A stretch of 64,000 nucleotides of DNA from BRH-c25 sp012519325. GTDB taxonomy: Bacteria; Bacillota; Clostridia; Lutisporales; Lutisporaceae. Numbering within the stretch: the stretch's first letter is position 1; each line of letters opens with the position of its first letter. Made by a program: the position numbers and the translations under genes. The notes under the pieces are model-generated. The model did not search any database and was not told the DNA's origin. It saw only the letters and a list, made by a program, of their open reading frames with translations. The stretch lies in the NCBI GenBank assembly GCA_050950645.1, contig JBMNHZ010000001.1:62001-126000 (forward strand), read 5' to 3'. Shown piece by piece: positions 35,453 through 44,122 of this stretch.

Positions 35453-35630
35453 TTATTCTGTTATTCAATACATTTACAAGTTTATTTAATTCAATTCCTC
35501 GTGATTCGGCAGCCTGCCGAAGGGTTCTCTCCTGAGCTCCTCCTCATCCGCAGCCCGATGACAGCAGATCATAGTATTTCAAAACACCTTTCGTACCCGG
35601 ATAATATCTTATGATCTCCTTAATCTTCAT
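35445..35630 (-). CDS. Probable selenoprotein, DUF1858-like, in-frame UGA at codon 29
   Basis: Starting at the ATG at 35630, right after GGGAGG, the frame reads MKIKEIIRYYPGTKGVLKYY, then DLLSSGCG, a TGA (35546-35544), then GGAQERTLRQAAESRGIELN, then KLVNVLNNRIKG and a TAG stop at 35445. Both halves fit the DUF1858 fold: the YP..xxVL start and the TLxxAAxxxGIxLxxLxxxLN end. The TGA falls exactly on the second Cys of the family's CxxC motif, giving Cys-Gly-Sec. A stem (TTCGGC, loop AGGCT, GCCGAA; 35521-35505) begins 22 bases after the TGA, which suits a bacterial SECIS. The gene is 25 bases after the 254-residue protein. A nonsense mutation is the alternative. The function is probably thiol/selenol redox. 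Confidence 0.65.
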
Positions 35631-35654
35631 ATCCTCCCTTATCATAATGCTCTA

Positions 35655-36419
35655 TTACGTAACAGAGCACGGGGGAATCGGCGCTCCAAGCTGCGGGGGA
35701 TTAAATGAAGGGATATCCTCCATCTCAAATTCTTCACAGAAGTCAACATCTATAGGTGCTACATCCTCTTCAATTCTGCAGTATCCCAGGACAGGAACAC
35801 AAAGCTGTACTTCAGCATCAAACTTTACGGCAATAAACGCGCCCAGGTTGGTAACAAGTATTTCACCGGTTGTTGTATTATTCTCTTCGTCAATTATTGC
35901 CTCGCCTAAGCACTGAAGCTCAAATCTCCCCTGATCAAGGAAGTGCAGCAATCTTTCAAAGTTTTCTTCCGATGTATTGGGATAAGTTCTTCTCACACTG
36001 AATTTAAAGCAAAGTTCTCCGCAGGGACCCTCCGAAAGATTAGTTCCTTCGGGCACATCAAGTACTTCCAGAGGAATAATATTCCCTTTAGCATCCTTTC
36101 CAAATACATCACAGCAGCATTTTGCCGAGAACTTAAGCTTCTTATCTGAACATGTGGATACATCCTTAATTTCAACATTACTCAGCTTGCAGTTCTTTAG
36201 TATCAAAACAGGCTTGATGATATCTCCATGCGGATCCCCACAGACTTTGAATTTGATGCCTTCTACGCAATCCCTCAAAACAAATTCATCAAATACCTTT
36301 TTAACCTTAATACATTCAAAAAACAAATCCTTGCACTCAGTTACTCCGCCTGTTTTTACCTCTAACTTGGTTGTTCCTGCACAAAATACAGTTGGTAATG
36401 AAGCATTTGCCATAGTCAT
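35655..36419 (-). CDS. Cysteine-rich protein of unknown function (254 aa)
   Basis: A good ribosome binding site (AGGAAGGTGAG) precedes the ATG at 36419. The protein has no signal peptide and about 17 cysteines, many in pairs or CxC-type settings (TECKDLFFECIKVKKVFDEF, ECVEG-like VLRDCVEGIKFKVCG, SAKCCCDVFG, GPCGELCFKF). Two similar halves can be seen around the VKKVFDEF...CVEGI and FSVRR...LQCLGEA regions. This pattern recalls spore- or coat-associated clostridial proteins, but no family can be assigned with confidence. It lies upstream of the probable selenoprotein gene with a 25-base gap and is likely co-transcribed. Confidence 0.65.
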   Translation of the reverse strand: MTMANASLPTVFCAGTTKLEVKTGGVTECKDLFFECIKVKKVFDEFVLRDCVEGIKFKVCGDPHGDIIKPVLILKNCKLSNVEIKDVSTCSDKKLKFSAKCCCDVFGKDAKGNIIPLEVLDVPEGTNLSEGPCGELCFKFSVRRTYPNTSEENFERLLHFLDQGRFELQCLGEAIIDEENNTTTGEILVTNLGAFIAVKFDAEVQLCVPVLGYCRIEEDVAPIDVDFCEEFEMEDIPSFNPPQLGAPIPPCSVT

Positions 36420-36525
36420 TTTCTCACCTTCCTATACATTTTTTCATTGCTGTCTAATTTATAATATGGAAACCCGAACATTTTTGTGAACAAGTTAAAG
36501 CATATTTTAAAAATTTTTTAGACAA

Positions 36526-36806
36526 ATAGAAGAATATTGCGACGCAACTGGGGACATGGGGACGTTTGGGGACACGGGGACGTTTCCCGGACATGGGGAC
36601 GTTTCGCGTGTCTCGCTTTCAGTGAGACAGGGGAAACGTCCCCGTGTCTTTGAGAAACGTCCCCATGTCCCCACGAGAAACGTCCCCGTGTCTTCAGTGA
36701 GACAGGGGAAACGTCCCCATGTCCCCACGAGAAACGTCCCCGTGTCTTTTCCCCGTGTCTTCTACGAGAAACGTCCCCGTGTCTTCTGTCGCATTATTCT
36801 TCTTAT
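36526..36806. repeat. Inverted cluster of GGGGACGTTT repeats with terminal inverted repeats
   Basis: This island of 280 bases is bounded by near-perfect inverted ends (ATAGAAGAATATTGCGAC at 36526-36543, and GTCGCATTATTCTTCTTAT from 36788). Inside are three copies of GGGGACGTTT in forward order, then six copies of the reverse complement, AAACGTCCCC, each joined to CGTGTC or CATGTCC. The copies can fold into large hairpins. It lies in the gap between the cysteine-rich gene and the plus-strand gene at 36880. No gene is encoded. Confidence 0.8.
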
Positions 36807-36879
36807 ACGCTAGTCTAGTCATATAAGCGTAAACATTCCCATATAGATATAAATATATAAACCTAAAGGTGGTGATTAT

Positions 36880-38388
36880 ATGACAGATATAAACCCATCG
36901 ATAATACTGGAGGATTCAAAGGACAACAGGTATTTTTTTTACTACAAGGATTCCTCCGTATGTTACAGGGAGGTTCCCGTTCAAGGGGACGTTAAGAACA
37001 CTATCCTTATAAGTCAGTCGAACGGGGATTTTGCAGCAGCCATTGATACCGACGATACCATATACCTGGCCTGCAACAGCAGATACAAGGGAGTCTTGCT
37101 TTTTATATATACAAGCAGCGGGTGGAAGTTTGAACCCGTTGTGAATTTACACAACAGTTCCAATATATATATTATGGATATTATAGTACAGAACGGCTCC
37201 ATACATATTTTCTTTTCAAAAAAGCTTCCTGTCGCCAATATGTACAATGTTTATCACATTCATAAGAATGCTAATGATAAAACACCTTATATCGAATATT
37301 CCTGGAAGAAGAACAGCCTTTCGGAAATATACTCTCAAAGCATTGAAAACTCTTACTCACTGCTTCCTGTGAAAAACGGCATCATACATTATGCAAGTGT
37401 ATGGTACGATGGAACTCATTACTATATCAACTATTGCTGCTACGACGACTCCAGAAAATCCTGGGTGCACAAAAGCCTCAGTATGTCCTATAGAAATCAG
37501 GTGTTTATAAAGCTTCTTCAGCATAATAAGAAAATAAACCTTCTTTGCTTTTCTAATGAAACTGAAGGAAGCAATATACGCCATTTTTTGAGCAAGTCAA
37601 CAGGCAGCAATGAAATAGATTTTAAGGAACTTGGAAATATACGTATCGATACCAGTGGAATTATACCGCTGTTCTATTCTGATGAAAAAGCAATTCAGGC
37701 GGCTTGGGTAAAGGATCATGTTTTTCATCAATATACCTATGATGATTCATCTGGTAAATGGAGAAAAGTAATTGATTTGCCTGTTACGGTGGAAACCAGT
37801 ATACATATACTGAAAATTATGAAAAGCTCAAACCCCCTGTCAATAACAAAGGGCTATTTCATACTTGACAAAAACTTCAAAATCTTAAGACCTGTAGAGT
37901 ATATAACCGATGGTATTTCTGAGGGTAAACCGAAGGAAAAGGTTCAAACTGCTCCAATACCTGATATGAACGATTACCTGAAACAAATCCTTGTTGAAAT
38001 TAGAGAGCTCTCAGATAATGTAAAGCATTTAAATAGCAGAATAGGCAGTCTTGAAAATAAAAACGAAAAGAATTTCACTCCCGAAAAGACTGCAATAGAA
38101 CATCCCATCCTTAAGAAAAGCGGTTTTAAGGAGAAGTTTATGAAAAGCGAAAGACTTCCGAACTATGAAAGTATGCTGAAAAAACAGGAGAATATAACAA
38201 CTTACGTAGGAAAGCCCGTTGCTGCCAAGCCTGATTCCGATATCCCACAGGACAGCGAAAAACAAGCCTTCGTTTCTCCTAATGCCGCAGATCAAAAAAA
38301 TAATGAAGATAATTGTGCGGAGGATTCGGGAGAGATTCCATATAAATATAACAGCATTATGAAAAAGATAGAAGAGTTCTTTAAATAG
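36880..38388 (+). CDS. Unknown protein: beta-propeller-like N-terminus and coiled-coil C-terminus
   Basis: The ATG at 36880 follows AAAGGTGGTGA, a strong ribosome binding site. The 502-residue protein has no signal peptide. Residues 1-330 show about six repeats of short aromatic beta-strands with D/S-rich turns (YFFYYKDSSVCYREVPVQG, TYDDSSGKWRKVID, WYDGTHYYINYCCYDDSRKS), suggestive of a beta-propeller or sialidase-like fold. Residues 365-400 form a probable coiled coil (DYLKQILVEIRELSDNVKHL), followed by a Lys/Glu-rich, probably disordered tail. Genes of this build occur near clostridial spore-surface loci, but no family is recognised. It converges on dapF with only two bases between the stop codons. 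Confidence 0.7.
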   Translation: MTDINPSIILEDSKDNRYFFYYKDSSVCYREVPVQGDVKNTILISQSNGDFAAAIDTDDTIYLACNSRYKGVLLFIYTSSGWKFEPVVNLHNSSNIYIMDIIVQNGSIHIFFSKKLPVANMYNVYHIHKNANDKTPYIEYSWKKNSLSEIYSQSIENSYSLLPVKNGIIHYASVWYDGTHYYINYCCYDDSRKSWVHKSLSMSYRNQVFIKLLQHNKKINLLCFSNETEGSNIRHFLSKSTGSNEIDFKELGNIRIDTSGIIPLFYSDEKAIQAAWVKDHVFHQYTYDDSSGKWRKVIDLPVTVETSIHILKIMKSSNPLSITKGYFILDKNFKILRPVEYITDGISEGKPKEKVQTAPIPDMNDYLKQILVEIRELSDNVKHLNSRIGSLENKNEKNFTPEKTAIEHPILKKSGFKEKFMKSERLPNYESMLKKQENITTYVGKPVAAKPDSDIPQDSEKQAFVSPNAADQKNNEDNCAEDSGEIPYKYNSIMKKIEEFFK

Positions 38389-38390
38389 AA

Positions 38391-39221
38391 TTATATTTCA
38401 TATTCTCCGGTGAATACTTCTTTTGCTTCACCGGTCATTTGAACTTTTTCTCCGACCTTCCATTCAATGGTCAAATCTCCACCTCGAAGATGTACCTTAA
38501 CTTTATTATTCAGCCTGCCGCTTTCGATACCTGCAACAACTGCCGCACAGCTTCCCGTGCCGCATGCCATTGTATAGCCTGCTCCTCTTTCCCATGTGCG
38601 AAGGACTATCTCATTTCTGTTGATTATTGAAGCAAAATTCACATTTGTCTTTCTGGGGAAATATTCGGATGTTTCTATTTTTCTTCCTTCCGCAATTACT
38701 TTTTCATCTTCAATTTCATCTGTAAAAACAACTGTATGAGGTACCCCCATAAACATAGATGTAATGATGTATTCCTTTCCGTCAATCCGTATCGGATAAT
38801 CGACTACCTTGTCCAGATTAACTTTAAATGGTATATCCTTGCTTCCGAACTTGGGCTGACCCATGTCCACAGTCACATTCTTTACTATTCCATCCTCAAT
38901 ATAAAGCTTTGGTACTATGGTACCGGCCAATGTCTCTACAGTAAAGCTTTCTCTTTTTATCAAATTCTTTTCGTAGCAAAACTTTGCAAAGCATCTGGAA
39001 GCATTTCCGCACATCTCAGCTATGCTGCCGTCAGAATTATATATTTCCATTCTGATATCGCAGCTCTTACTTGGGGATGCAAGCACAATACCGTCTGCAC
39101 CAATGCCGAAATGTCTGTCGCACATTGCTTTTGCCAGCCTGCTGTCAATATCTACATTACATTTTAAATTGTTTATCAGGACAAAGTCATTACCCAGCCC
39201 TGTATATTTGTAGAATTTCAT
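38391..39221 (-). CDS. dapF: Diaminopimelate epimerase
   Basis: DapF converts LL- to meso-diaminopimelate for lysine and peptidoglycan synthesis without a cofactor, using two cysteines. These are in EMCGNASRCFAKF (Cys near residue 70-76) and TMACGTGSCAAVVAG (Cys near 215). The N-terminal FYKYTGLGNDFVLI and the middle GVPHTVVF are typical. The length of 276 residues is standard. It is downstream of the symporter and lysA on the same strand, so the lysine genes may be co-transcribed, with the symporter between them. Confidence 0.97.
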   Translation of the reverse strand: MKFYKYTGLGNDFVLINNLKCNVDIDSRLAKAMCDRHFGIGADGIVLASPSKSCDIRMEIYNSDGSIAEMCGNASRCFAKFCYEKNLIKRESFTVETLAGTIVPKLYIEDGIVKNVTVDMGQPKFGSKDIPFKVNLDKVVDYPIRIDGKEYIITSMFMGVPHTVVFTDEIEDEKVIAEGRKIETSEYFPRKTNVNFASIINRNEIVLRTWERGAGYTMACGTGSCAAVVAGIESGRLNNKVKVHLRGGDLTIEWKVGEKVQMTGEAKEVFTGEYEI

Positions 39222-39266
39222 ACACTGCCTCCGGAATCAAAAGGCATAAATATTTAATAAAGCTGC

Positions 39267-40532
39267 CTACTCTGTAAATTGTCCCTGAACCTCTCTTTTT
39301 ACTGCCTTTTCCAGCCACTCTTTTCCCTCTACAAGTCTCGTTACCATCATTGCCGCTACGCTATCCCCGCATGCATTGACCATTGTAGCGGGAGGGTCAA
39401 CCAAAAATCCGATTGTGGCGATTATAGGGAAAGCTTCCGGCGGGAATCCATAAAGGTTCACTATAAGCATTTCACCAATCAGCCCGCCTCCGGGCACACC
39501 CGACATTACAACACCGCTCATTACCGATATCAGTATTGCAGTCGCAAAGGTTCCTATACCTGCAAAATCTTTTCCATAAAGTCCGAACAGGAAGGATATT
39601 TTCAATATTGCCGATAGGCATGAACCATCCATATGCATTGTAGCACCCATTGGAAGAACTATTTCTCTGATATCCTTCGGGACACCCATTTTCCTGGCTG
39701 ATTCCAGATTTACCGGCAAAGTTGCAATGCTGGATTGGGTCGCAAGTGAGGTAAATGCTGGTGACACAATATTCTTAAAAAATCTTTTTACTGCCAGCAT
39801 CCCCCCTGAATAGTACGCATACGCGAAGAAAGCTATGAAGAAATAAGCTATGGTAACCGGATAATATACTGCCATAGCCCTGGCATAATCCTTTAGAAGC
39901 TCCGGCCCGAATTCCCCTACCAGTGCTGCAAAATACGCTGCCAAACCAACAGGAGCATAGTACATTATAAAGCTTACCATTTTCATCATTACATTTGAGA
40001 GCATATCCAATGCCTCTGCAACCTTCTTGCCTTTTTCACCCAAAGCTGTGACGCAGAACCCGAATAATACTGAAAATACTATAAGAGGCAGCATATTTCT
40101 ACGGGATAAAAGCTCCGGGAAGTCCGATACCGTAATAGCCTTTACTGCTTGATTTGCAAGGCTTATCTGCTCTATAGGCTCCTCAGCGTTAACACTCAAA
40201 TCTACTCCCTGTGCCGGTGGAATCACTGTCACGAAAAATATCATTATGACAGATGCAATTATTCCGGTAACAATAAATACCAGAAGCAGGTTCTTTAAAA
40301 TACTGCCCAGCCTTTTCATATTTGCCATATTTGCAACTGCACTTGATATTGTAATAAAAACAAGAGGGACTACTACTGTAAACATGAGATTCAGGAATAT
40401 ATCGCCTAAGGGTTTGAACATTGCCGCATCAGCACCTATAACAACGCCGATTATACTGCCTATAATTATTGCAGCTAATAAAATTAATGGGAAACGATAT
40501 GCCTCCCACACCGTCTGTGTCCTATTACTCAC
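39267..40532 (-). CDS. Sodium/proton:dicarboxylate symporter (DAACS/GltP family)
   Basis: This 421-residue protein has about eight membrane helices plus re-entrant hairpins. Family marks are LNLMFTVVVPLVFITISSAVA, the Ser-rich hairpin FTSLATQSSIATLPVNLESAR, ATMHMDGSCLSAIL (normally a NMDGT-like core) and FLVDPPATMVNACGDSVAAMM. The family imports glutamate, aspartate or C4-dicarboxylates with Na+ or H+. Here the NMDGT motif reads HMDGS, so substrate is uncertain. It sits between lysA and dapF, which might point to transport of a lysine-pathway amino acid or its precursor aspartate; this is inference. Confidence 0.9.
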   Translation of the reverse strand: MSNRTQTVWEAYRFPLILLAAIIIGSIIGVVIGADAAMFKPLGDIFLNLMFTVVVPLVFITISSAVANMANMKRLGSILKNLLLVFIVTGIIASVIMIFFVTVIPPAQGVDLSVNAEEPIEQISLANQAVKAITVSDFPELLSRRNMLPLIVFSVLFGFCVTALGEKGKKVAEALDMLSNVMMKMVSFIMYYAPVGLAAYFAALVGEFGPELLKDYARAMAVYYPVTIAYFFIAFFAYAYYSGGMLAVKRFFKNIVSPAFTSLATQSSIATLPVNLESARKMGVPKDIREIVLPMGATMHMDGSCLSAILKISFLFGLYGKDFAGIGTFATAILISVMSGVVMSGVPGGGLIGEMLIVNLYGFPPEAFPIIATIGFLVDPPATMVNACGDSVAAMMVTRLVEGKEWLEKAVKREVQGQFTE

Positions 40533-40606
40533 TTAAATCCCTTCTCTCTAATATTTTCTTCATATTATATACTCATCAGTACCTATTAATCACTAATCCA
40601 TAAAAC

Positions 40607-41869
40607 TTAATACTCATTACTTAGAATATCTTCGTAGCTCTGGCGCTTTACAATAAGCCTTGGCCTTCCTTTATTCAGCATAACAACGGCAGGCTTTGGA
40701 ATCCTGTTATAGTTGCTTGCCATTGAGTAGTTATAGGCTCCTGTTGATTTAACAGCAAGAATATCTCCCGATTGGAGCTTAGGAACTTTTAAATCCCATA
40801 TAAGAATGTCTCCGCTTTCACAGCATTTACCCGCAACAGTCACTGTTTCTTCCCTTGGCAAATCCACTTTATTTGCTATGATTGCTTCATATTTGGCTTG
40901 ATAAAGTGCCGGCCTCGGGTTATCCGAAAATCCTCCGTCTACAGCTGCATAAGTTCTCACTCCAGGTATTTTTTTAATGCTGCCTATCCTATAAAGTGTA
41001 ATGCCTGCCTCGCCGACTACCCAGCGTCCGGGCTCAATAAATATTCTCGGCCTTTTTATACTGTTATCTCTGCAGAACTTCTCAATACTATTCATCATAG
41101 GGTCAACAAAATATGACAGTTCCCTTGTTTCCGTATCACTCATATACTGTATCCCGAAGCCTCCTCCAAGATTGAATTCTTCTGCAACGTATCCTGTCTC
41201 TTCTTTTATCTTCTTTATTGCATTCAGCATTATATCTACGGCCATGAGATGCGATTCATTCTCCAGCAGCTGTGACCCTATATGAAAGTGAAAGCCCTTA
41301 AGGGTTATACTTTCCAATTCCTGTACCAGCCTTACGGCATCGGCTAATTGAGATACCGGAATGCCGAACTTTGAATCAATATTACCTGTAGTTATATATT
41401 TATGAGTATGGGAATCCACTCCCGGAGTACCGCGCAAAAGTATCTCAGCCTTCACTCCCATTTCCTTAGCAAGCCTGTTAAGGAGCTTAATTTCGCAAGT
41501 ATTGTCACATACAAAACGTCCGATTTTATATACAAGCGCCATTTTGATTTCTTCAGGGGTTTTATTGTTACCGTGAAACATTATTTTCTCCATTGGAAAA
41601 TCTACTGATTTTGCCGTGTACAATTCACCCCCTGAAACAACATCCAGTCCCAGGCCTTCTCTCTTGATTATCCTAGCCATTTCCTTGGTTAAAAAAGCCT
41701 TTGAAGCATAATAAGCCTGAACATCCTGATACTTTTCAGAAAAAGAATGCTTGATTTCATTCAATCTTTCCATGATGATATCCTCAGAGATTACATAAAG
41801 AGGAGTACCATATTCCTTTACCAATTCAACAGTATCACATTCCGAAAAAAAGTAGTTCAATTTTAACAC
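40607..41869 (-). CDS. lysA: Diaminopimelate decarboxylase
   Basis: LysA catalyses the last step of lysine synthesis, decarboxylation of meso-diaminopimelate, with PLP. The Schiff-base Lys is in AYYASKAFLTKEMARI, the PLP phosphate loop in NLGGGFGIQYM, and EPGRWVVGEAG with CCESGDIL supplies the substrate-binding residues of the partner subunit. The length of 420 residues is normal. The GTG at 41869 touches its AAGAAG ribosome binding site, and a TTG nine bases later (41860) is better spaced. No lysine riboswitch is visible upstream. A gap of 180 bases separates it from rarA. Confidence 0.96.
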   Translation of the reverse strand: MLKLNYFFSECDTVELVKEYGTPLYVISEDIIMERLNEIKHSFSEKYQDVQAYYASKAFLTKEMARIIKREGLGLDVVSGGELYTAKSVDFPMEKIMFHGNNKTPEEIKMALVYKIGRFVCDNTCEIKLLNRLAKEMGVKAEILLRGTPGVDSHTHKYITTGNIDSKFGIPVSQLADAVRLVQELESITLKGFHFHIGSQLLENESHLMAVDIMLNAIKKIKEETGYVAEEFNLGGGFGIQYMSDTETRELSYFVDPMMNSIEKFCRDNSIKRPRIFIEPGRWVVGEAGITLYRIGSIKKIPGVRTYAAVDGGFSDNPRPALYQAKYEAIIANKVDLPREETVTVAGKCCESGDILIWDLKVPKLQSGDILAVKSTGAYNYSMASNYNRIPKPAVVMLNKGRPRLIVKRQSYEDILSNEY

Positions 41870-42050
41870 CTTCTTTTATAAAAAGTTGTTGCATATCAGT
41901 ATACAGCAGAAATGCATGCATTTATTGCATATAAAGCAAGTGAAATATCTCATGACATTTGAACTCTATTAAGATATCCGTCACAAAATATATAAAATTA
42001 TTTTAATTCTTTTACTACACTAAATCAATACTTTTTTGCGCAAACCCGGT

Positions 42051-43409
42051 TCATTGATTTTCATGCCGGACATTGCTTTTTCTGTTTTTGAGTTTGGGCA
42101 GTTCTTTCATCTTCCTTTCATAACCATTGTCTGACGGAAAGTAATACTGTGCATCTATGATCTCATCGGGCAGGTACTGCTGATCCACATAATTCCCCTC
42201 ATAATCGTGCGGATATTTGTACTCAATCCCGTATCCCCAATCCCTTGCACCTTTGAATGCATCATTTCTCAAGTGCAGGGGTACGGTACCGGTCTTTTTG
42301 CTCTCCACATCCTTTATGGCTCTGCCGATTCCGACAACCGCAGAATTGCTTTTTGGTGCACAGGCTACGTATAATGCTGCCTGGGACAGAATGATCTGTG
42401 CTTCAGGCATACCAATCATATGAACTGCATTGGCAGCTGCCGTTGCTACAACCAGTGCATTGGGGTCAGCATTCCCCACATCTTCGGATGCGCAAATCAT
42501 AATTCTTCTTGCAATGAATTTTGGATCCTCTCCTGCATAAAGCATTTTAGCAAGATAATGAAGCACGGCATCGGGGTCAGAACCCCTCATGCTTTTAATG
42601 AATGCCGATATGGTGTCATAATGGTTCTCACCCTTTTTTTCATAATTCACGGCTCTCTTTTGTATGCAATCCTCCGCTGTCTTCAAGTCTATATGAATCT
42701 TGCCGTCACTGCTTCTTTCCGTCGTAAGGGCTGCCAGTTCAACAGCATTCAATGCAACCCTGGCGTCACCGTTGGCAATATTGACTATATGATTCATGGC
42801 CTCTTCGGTCATCACAATATTATAATGCCCAAGCCCTTTTTTTTCATCAGTCAGGCATCTTTCAACCAGCTTTTTGATATCCTCTGGCTTAAGAGGATTG
42901 AGCCTGAAAATAGTAGACCGTGAAATAAGTGCGTCATTCACCTCAAAATATGGATTTTCCGTAGTCGCACCGATCAGTATTACAGTACCATCCTCAACAT
43001 AGGGAAGCATTGCATCCTGCTGTGCTTTATTGAAACGATGAATCTCATCAATAAATAGTATGGTCCTCTGTCCGTACATCCCTTTTCGGTTCTTAGCCTC
43101 CTCCACCACCCTGCGTATGTCTCCCACCCCTGAGGTTACTGCATTAAGCTGCTCAAAATAAGATTTGGTGGAATTTGCAATTATCTTCGCCAAGGTAGTC
43201 TTCCCTGTTCCTGGAGGTCCGAAAAATATCAAAGAAGTGAACTTGTCAGCTTTAATTGCACGATAAAGCAGCTTCCCGGGAGCTACAATATCCTCTTGAC
43301 CGACAAATTCGGAAAGATCCTCCGGTCTCATCCTAAGAGCAAGAGGGCTCTCCTTTTTCATCTCCTGCTCTCTATTCATGTCAAAAAGACTGTACATATT
43401 ATTCTTCAT
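42051..43409 (-). CDS. rarA: Replication-associated recombination protein A (RarA/MgsA)
   Basis: RarA is an AAA+ ATPase related to clamp-loader subunits that acts at stalled replication forks. The Walker A is FFGPPGTGKTTLAKII, Walker B ILFIDEIHRFNKAQQDAMLPYVEDG, sensor 1 LIGATTENPYFEVNDALISR, and the C-terminal ISRSTIF and SMRGSDPDAVLHYLA regions match the family. The length of 452 residues is standard. The ATG at 43409 has AGGTGG nine bases upstream. It is separated from lemA upstream by a terminator. Confidence 0.97.
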   Translation of the reverse strand: MKNNMYSLFDMNREQEMKKESPLALRMRPEDLSEFVGQEDIVAPGKLLYRAIKADKFTSLIFFGPPGTGKTTLAKIIANSTKSYFEQLNAVTSGVGDIRRVVEEAKNRKGMYGQRTILFIDEIHRFNKAQQDAMLPYVEDGTVILIGATTENPYFEVNDALISRSTIFRLNPLKPEDIKKLVERCLTDEKKGLGHYNIVMTEEAMNHIVNIANGDARVALNAVELAALTTERSSDGKIHIDLKTAEDCIQKRAVNYEKKGENHYDTISAFIKSMRGSDPDAVLHYLAKMLYAGEDPKFIARRIMICASEDVGNADPNALVVATAAANAVHMIGMPEAQIILSQAALYVACAPKSNSAVVGIGRAIKDVESKKTGTVPLHLRNDAFKGARDWGYGIEYKYPHDYEGNYVDQQYLPDEIIDAQYYFPSDNGYERKMKELPKLKNRKSNVRHENQ

Positions 43410-43495
43410 TAACAGCTACCACCTTTATACCTTTATAACACATATAATTTATTGAAATTATTCTAACACATAACTTGATGGTTAATAAAACAAAA

Positions 43496-43520
43496 TTGCC
43501 ACGAGCTGCGTGGCAACTTT
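43496..43520 (-). terminator. Rho-independent terminator after lemA
   Basis: On the minus strand TTGCCACG-CAGCT-CGTGGCAA is a perfect 8-bp stem followed by TTTTGTTTTATT. It lies directly past the lemA stop. Confidence 0.85.
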
Positions 43521-43532
43521 CTTGCATTCTGC

Positions 43533-44078
43533 CTAGAATTGTACTTTCACATTCTGTCTTTCAGCCTCATCAGCCTTGAAATAGGGCTCCTCACGGAAAC
43601 CGAACAAACTGGCTATTATGTTTGCCGGAACAACCTGTATGGCATTATTGTACATAAGCACAGTATCATTATAGAACTGTCTTGCATAAGCAATTTTTTC
43701 CTCCAACTCGGACAGTTCTTTCTGAAGCTCCATGAAATTTGTATTGGCCTTGAGGTCCGGATAGCTTTCAGCCAATGCAAACAAACGGCTTAATGCCCCT
43801 GTCATTTCCGTATTTGCATTCATCATCTCTTCCGGGGTACTTGCACTTATATACTGATTCCTAGCCTTTATTATCGCCTCTAGGGTTCCTGCTTCATGCT
43901 TGGCATAACCCTTTACAGTCTCAACAAGGTTTGGCACCATATCGAATCTTTTCTTCAATTGAACATCTATTTGAGCCCATGAATTCTTTACCCTGTTTCT
44001 TTTTACTACCAAACTATTGTAAGTACTAATCGCGATCAAAACAAGCAGTAGCAGTACACCAAATATCAGTATTTTCAT
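43533..44078 (-). CDS. lemA: LemA family protein
   Basis: LemA proteins are membrane-anchored helical-bundle proteins of unclear role. The N-terminal helix MKILIFGVLLLLVLIAIST anchors the protein, followed by the family core YNSLVVKRNRVKNSWAQIDV and QLKKRFDMVPNLVETVKGYA and the Pro/Asn-containing YNNAIQVVPANIIASLFGF. The start at 44078 has GGAGG ten bases upstream and gives 181 residues, the usual length. It follows the DUF2207 gene closely, a frequent pairing in Firmicutes, suggesting the two act together at the membrane. Confidence 0.95.
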   Translation of the reverse strand: MKILIFGVLLLLVLIAISTYNSLVVKRNRVKNSWAQIDVQLKKRFDMVPNLVETVKGYAKHEAGTLEAIIKARNQYISASTPEEMMNANTEMTGALSRLFALAESYPDLKANTNFMELQKELSELEEKIAYARQFYNDTVLMYNNAIQVVPANIIASLFGFREEPYFKADEAERQNVKVQF

Positions 44079-44122
44079 AAAGTTCCATCCTCCTTCTTGA
44101 CTCTCTGCGACAACGAAAGTCA

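Noticed and set aside
35445..35630. Reading the UGA in the small gene as a simple pseudogene stop
   Set aside because: The frame is intact on both sides, the UGA falls on a conserved Cys position and a SECIS-like stem follows; decay would rarely give this. It remains the main alternative and is reflected in the confidence.
36540..36800. Possible CRISPR array in the GGGGACGTTT region
   Set aside because: The repeats are short, occur in both orientations, have uneven spacing and no unique spacers, and no cas genes are near.
41870..42050. Lysine riboswitch before lysA
   Set aside because: None of the conserved lysine riboswitch stems or loops are visible in the 180 bases upstream.
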